The position numbers and the translations under genes are program-made. From Nitrospinaceae bacterium (GTDB taxonomy: Bacteria; Nitrospinota; Nitrospinia; Nitrospinales; VA-1): a stretch of 7,062 nucleotides of DNA. The DNA is taken from positions 1 through 7,062 of the forward strand of contig JAJDBA010000295.1 of assembly GCA_029261675.1 (NCBI GenBank), in the 5' to 3' direction. Numbering within the stretch: the stretch's first letter is position 1; each line of letters opens with the position of its first letter. Of the stretch, positions 5,345 to 7,062 are shown in pieces. The notes under the pieces are model-generated. The model worked only from the letters and a program-made list of their open reading frames with translations, was not told the DNA's origin and searched no databases.

Positions 5345-6034
5345 ATGGATAGTTTATTGAAAGTTTCAATCATTGTTCCTACCTATAACGAAGCACAGGG
5401 TTTAAACGAAACTCTGACGCAAATACAACAACTCTGTCCCCACGAACTGATTGTCAGCGATGGTGGAAGTGATGACCAAACTTTAGAAATTGCCGAAAAG
5501 TTCACCGACCATGTGGTAAAGGGTTTTGCTGGGCGGGCATTGCAAATGAACGCGGGTGCACGAATCGCCACTGGGGATATTTTCCTTTTTCTTCATGCGG
5601 ACAGTCGTATCGAACCAGTCAGTTACCAAAAAATGCTACATTCCTTGAGAAGCTCTGAAAAAATCGGCGGTGCCTTTTCGCTTTGCATCGATTCTAATAA
5701 ATGGTCTTTACGGCTAATCACACGGTTGGCAAATATGCGCTCGAAATATTTGAGGATGGCTTATGGAGATCAAGCCTTCTTTGTGAAAAATTCAACATTC
5801 CAACAGATGAACGGATTTGCTGAACTTCCCATTTGTGAGGATATCGACTTCTTCAAACGGCTGAGGAAATTGGGGCCGATAATTCTTCTCAATGAAAAGG
5901 CCTTCACTTCACCACGCAGGTGGATGAAAGAGGGTATTTGGTTTACTACTTTAAGAAACATCCTCATAGCGACCCTGTTCGAGCTGGGGTTCCCACCTCG
6001 TATCCTCACAAAATGGTACCAAGCCATCCGCTAG
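5345..6034 (+). CDS. Family 2 glycosyltransferase, TIGR04283 (rSAM/selenodomain-associated) type
   Basis: A 229-residue single-domain GT-A fold transferase. It opens with the family 2 strand VSIIVPTYNEA (residues 7-17), then VSDGGSDDQT (37-46) for the nucleotide-sugar site. GRALQMNAGA (63-72) and FLHADS (82-87) follow, the latter carrying the metal-binding D-x-D equivalent. Next come YGDQAFF (140-146), CEDIDFFKRL (164-173) with the likely catalytic acidic pair, and TSPRRW (188-193). The G-R-x-x-Q-M-N-x-G-A, YGDQ-x-x-F and S-x-RRW blocks are the signature of the TIGR04283 subgroup. The last 30 residues (RNILIATLFELGF) are hydrophobic and probably touch the membrane. The donor and acceptor are unknown. 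No radical-SAM or selenium gene with which this subgroup is often found is visible here. ATG 5345 lacks a clear Shine-Dalgarno site; TTG at codon 5 is a possible alternative. It converges with the TPR gene. Confidence 0.93.
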   Translation: MDSLLKVSIIVPTYNEAQGLNETLTQIQQLCPHELIVSDGGSDDQTLEIAEKFTDHVVKGFAGRALQMNAGARIATGDIFLFLHADSRIEPVSYQKMLHSLRSSEKIGGAFSLCIDSNKWSLRLITRLANMRSKYLRMAYGDQAFFVKNSTFQQMNGFAELPICEDIDFFKRLRKLGPIILLNEKAFTSPRRWMKEGIWFTTLRNILIATLFELGFPPRILTKWYQAIR

Positions 6035-6039
6035 CCGGG

Positions 6040-6052
6040 CCACGCTCTGTGG
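6040..6052. terminator. Weak hairpin between convergent glycosyltransferase and TPR genes
   Basis: CCAC-GCTCT-GTGG forms a 4-bp stem six bases after the glycosyltransferase stop and is followed by ATATATTTCTG, a partly T-rich stretch. An outer CGGG/CCCG pair (6036-6039 with 6066-6069) spans the whole 35-bp gap. It may terminate both genes but is thermodynamically modest. Confidence 0.3.
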
Positions 6053-6069
6053 ATATATTTCTGTTCCCG

Positions 6070-7062
6070 TTATTTGTTTTGGAGGAGTAGGTTTTGCAGG
6101 ACTTGGGTTTGTGGCGCAGTAGGGTTCAGCTTCAGGGCTTCCTGAATGTGGGTAGAGGCTCTGACCTTATCGTTTTTAAACTCAAGTAAAAGTTTAGCAA
6201 GGTTGAACCGGGCTTCCAGAGATCGTGGGTTTTGTTGTACCGATTTTTCAAATTGTTCCAGTGCGCTGTCATACCTTTTTGCTTTGCTGAATGCGATACC
6301 TGCCTGATTGTGCACGCGAGCTTTATCGGAATAAAAATTTTGGGGTGGTCGGTTTATATGGCTTTTAAAAAGTTTTGCGGAAATATCAAATTCTTTACTG
6401 GCTTCAATAGCTTTGCCAAGGTTGCCATAAAGGCTTGCAAGGTTGTAATGAGCTTCTGGTGCATTGAAATTGATGCGAATGGCATCTTTAAATTTTTTCT
6501 CTGCGTTGGTTATGTCCCCCATACTTTTATAGGCTAGGCCCATGTTTTGATGAACATCGTAGAGCCCAGGGTTTATCTGCAATAAGGAATTTAAAGTTTT
6601 CAGGGCTTCAGGGTAATTTTCTTCCATTAAATAATGGATGCTCAAAGTTTTTCCCACACTCAGTTTATTGGGGGTTTTCTTGAAGGTGTCTGCCCACAGG
6701 GAAGATGGAGAAGAATAATCCTGGTTTCTCTTAACGACCAGAGATGAAAAACTGACTCCAACTAACAGTAGGAGAGCTATTGCTGTTTTATTCAGGGTCT
6801 CCTTAAAAAATATTAGGTAAAGAATCACCGCAAAAAACAGGGAGAGTCCAAAATAGGGAATATACAGGTTTCGCTCGCTAAACAGGTGCACCCGTGGCAT
6901 GACCGAGTTCGTCGGAGCCAGGGTGATTAAAAACCATAAACATGAAAATGAAAGGATACTAGATTTTAAATAAAACTTTTTAATCACTAAAAATAAAACG
7001 GTTGCCAGTAGAAAAAGAGATACTAGAAGCGATCCCCACATTACCTGAGTTTTAAAATCATA
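6070..7062 (-). CDS. TMTC-like polytopic membrane protein with C-terminal TPRs, N-terminus cut by the window edge
   Basis: The frame stays open through the ATG at 7041 to the window edge (seven more codons, YDFKTQV), so the true start lies outside and 330 residues are visible. Numbering from the first visible codon, four hydrophobic segments lie near 8-27, 35-50, 66-86 and 91-110. Between the second and third sits TLAPTNSVMP followed by SERNLYIPYFG (62-72). This matches the APTS-P and (A/S)ER-x-YLP-x-G blocks of the DUF1736/TMTC family of membrane GT-C-like proteins. After the SLWADTFKKTPNK linker, TPR helices run from about 135 to the end (for example HQNMGLAYKSMGDITNAEKK, EAHYNLASLYGNLGKAIEA, HNQAGIAFSKAKRYDSALEQF, EARFNLAKLLLEFKND). 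In the family the TPRs face the lumen or periplasm and bind partners. Protein O-glycosylation is possible, but its catalytic loops would be outside the window. It converges with the glycosyltransferase gene. Confidence 0.85.
   Translation of the reverse strand, partial: YDFKTQVMWGSLLVSLFLLATVLFLVIKKFYLKSSILSFSCLWFLITLAPTNSVMPRVHLFSERNLYIPYFGLSLFFAVILYLIFFKETLNKTAIALLLLVGVSFSSLVVKRNQDYSSPSSLWADTFKKTPNKLSVGKTLSIHYLMEENYPEALKTLNSLLQINPGLYDVHQNMGLAYKSMGDITNAEKKFKDAIRINFNAPEAHYNLASLYGNLGKAIEASKEFDISAKLFKSHINRPPQNFYSDKARVHNQAGIAFSKAKRYDSALEQFEKSVQQNPRSLEARFNLAKLLLEFKNDKVRASTHIQEALKLNPTAPQTQVLQNLLLQNK

Noticed and set aside
5185..5373. 62-codon minus-strand frame overlapping bpt and the glycosyltransferase start
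   Set aside because: It overlaps two well-supported genes in other frames and crosses their shared promoter.
6232..6537. 101-codon plus-strand frame
   Set aside because: It is antisense to clear TPR helices on the minus strand and its Phe/Cys-rich composition is typical of a shadow of TPR coding DNA.

Overview
This is a bacterial window of 7,062 bases carrying eight protein genes, five of them on the minus strand. Two run off the edges: a MOSC-type protein at the left and a membrane/TPR protein at the right. I see no tRNA, rRNA, CRISPR array, insertion sequence or integrase. The gene set fits a Gram-negative lineage: a Bpt-type N-end-rule leucyltransferase, alanine dehydrogenase, a TIGR04283-type glycosyltransferase, Sec-exported and inner-membrane proteins, and Shine-Dalgarno sites. 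Proteobacteria or a relative such as Nitrospinota are plausible, but the sequence does not settle the phylum. Base composition is uneven by spot counts: roughly 38-42% GC in the left 2 kb, about 55% in the alanine dehydrogenase and LRR genes, and 42-45% further right.

Left block (1-1902): a two-gene minus-strand operon encodes a small exported protein followed by a MOSC N-terminal-domain protein. It diverges from a LysR-type regulator across a 244-bp AT-rich intergenic region holding two dyads, one of which fits the T-N11-A form of LysR operators. This looks like a classic regulator/target pair.

Middle block (1903-4237): alanine dehydrogenase (ald) reads leftward. It is convergent with the LysR gene across a 172-bp gap holding a long imperfect stem-loop. 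It is divergent from an LRR gene whose 27-residue repeat keeps exact register for nine units. Two bases after the LRR stop is an uncatalogued 43-codon gene for a single-pass membrane protein with strongly C-ending codons; the two are probably co-transcribed.

Gap 4238-4496 (259 bp) lies between convergent genes and is rich in secondary structure: an 11-bp perfect closing stem around a 122-nt multi-hairpin element, then a tight CCCTC/GAGGG hairpin, then a 6-bp GC hairpin touching the bpt stop codon. I could not match it to a known RNA family, so it is the best candidate here for an undescribed structured RNA or small mobile-element remnant.

Right block (4497-7062): bpt (minus) diverges from a family-2 glycosyltransferase (plus) across 62 bp. 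That gap has a TATAAT box so close to the glycosyltransferase ATG that its mRNA would be nearly leaderless. The glycosyltransferase converges on the C-terminal part of a TMTC-like polytopic membrane protein with TPRs. No single pathway links the whole window: the left block looks like an inducible accessory unit, ald and bpt are amino-acid and protein-turnover genes, and the right edge suggests envelope glycan work.
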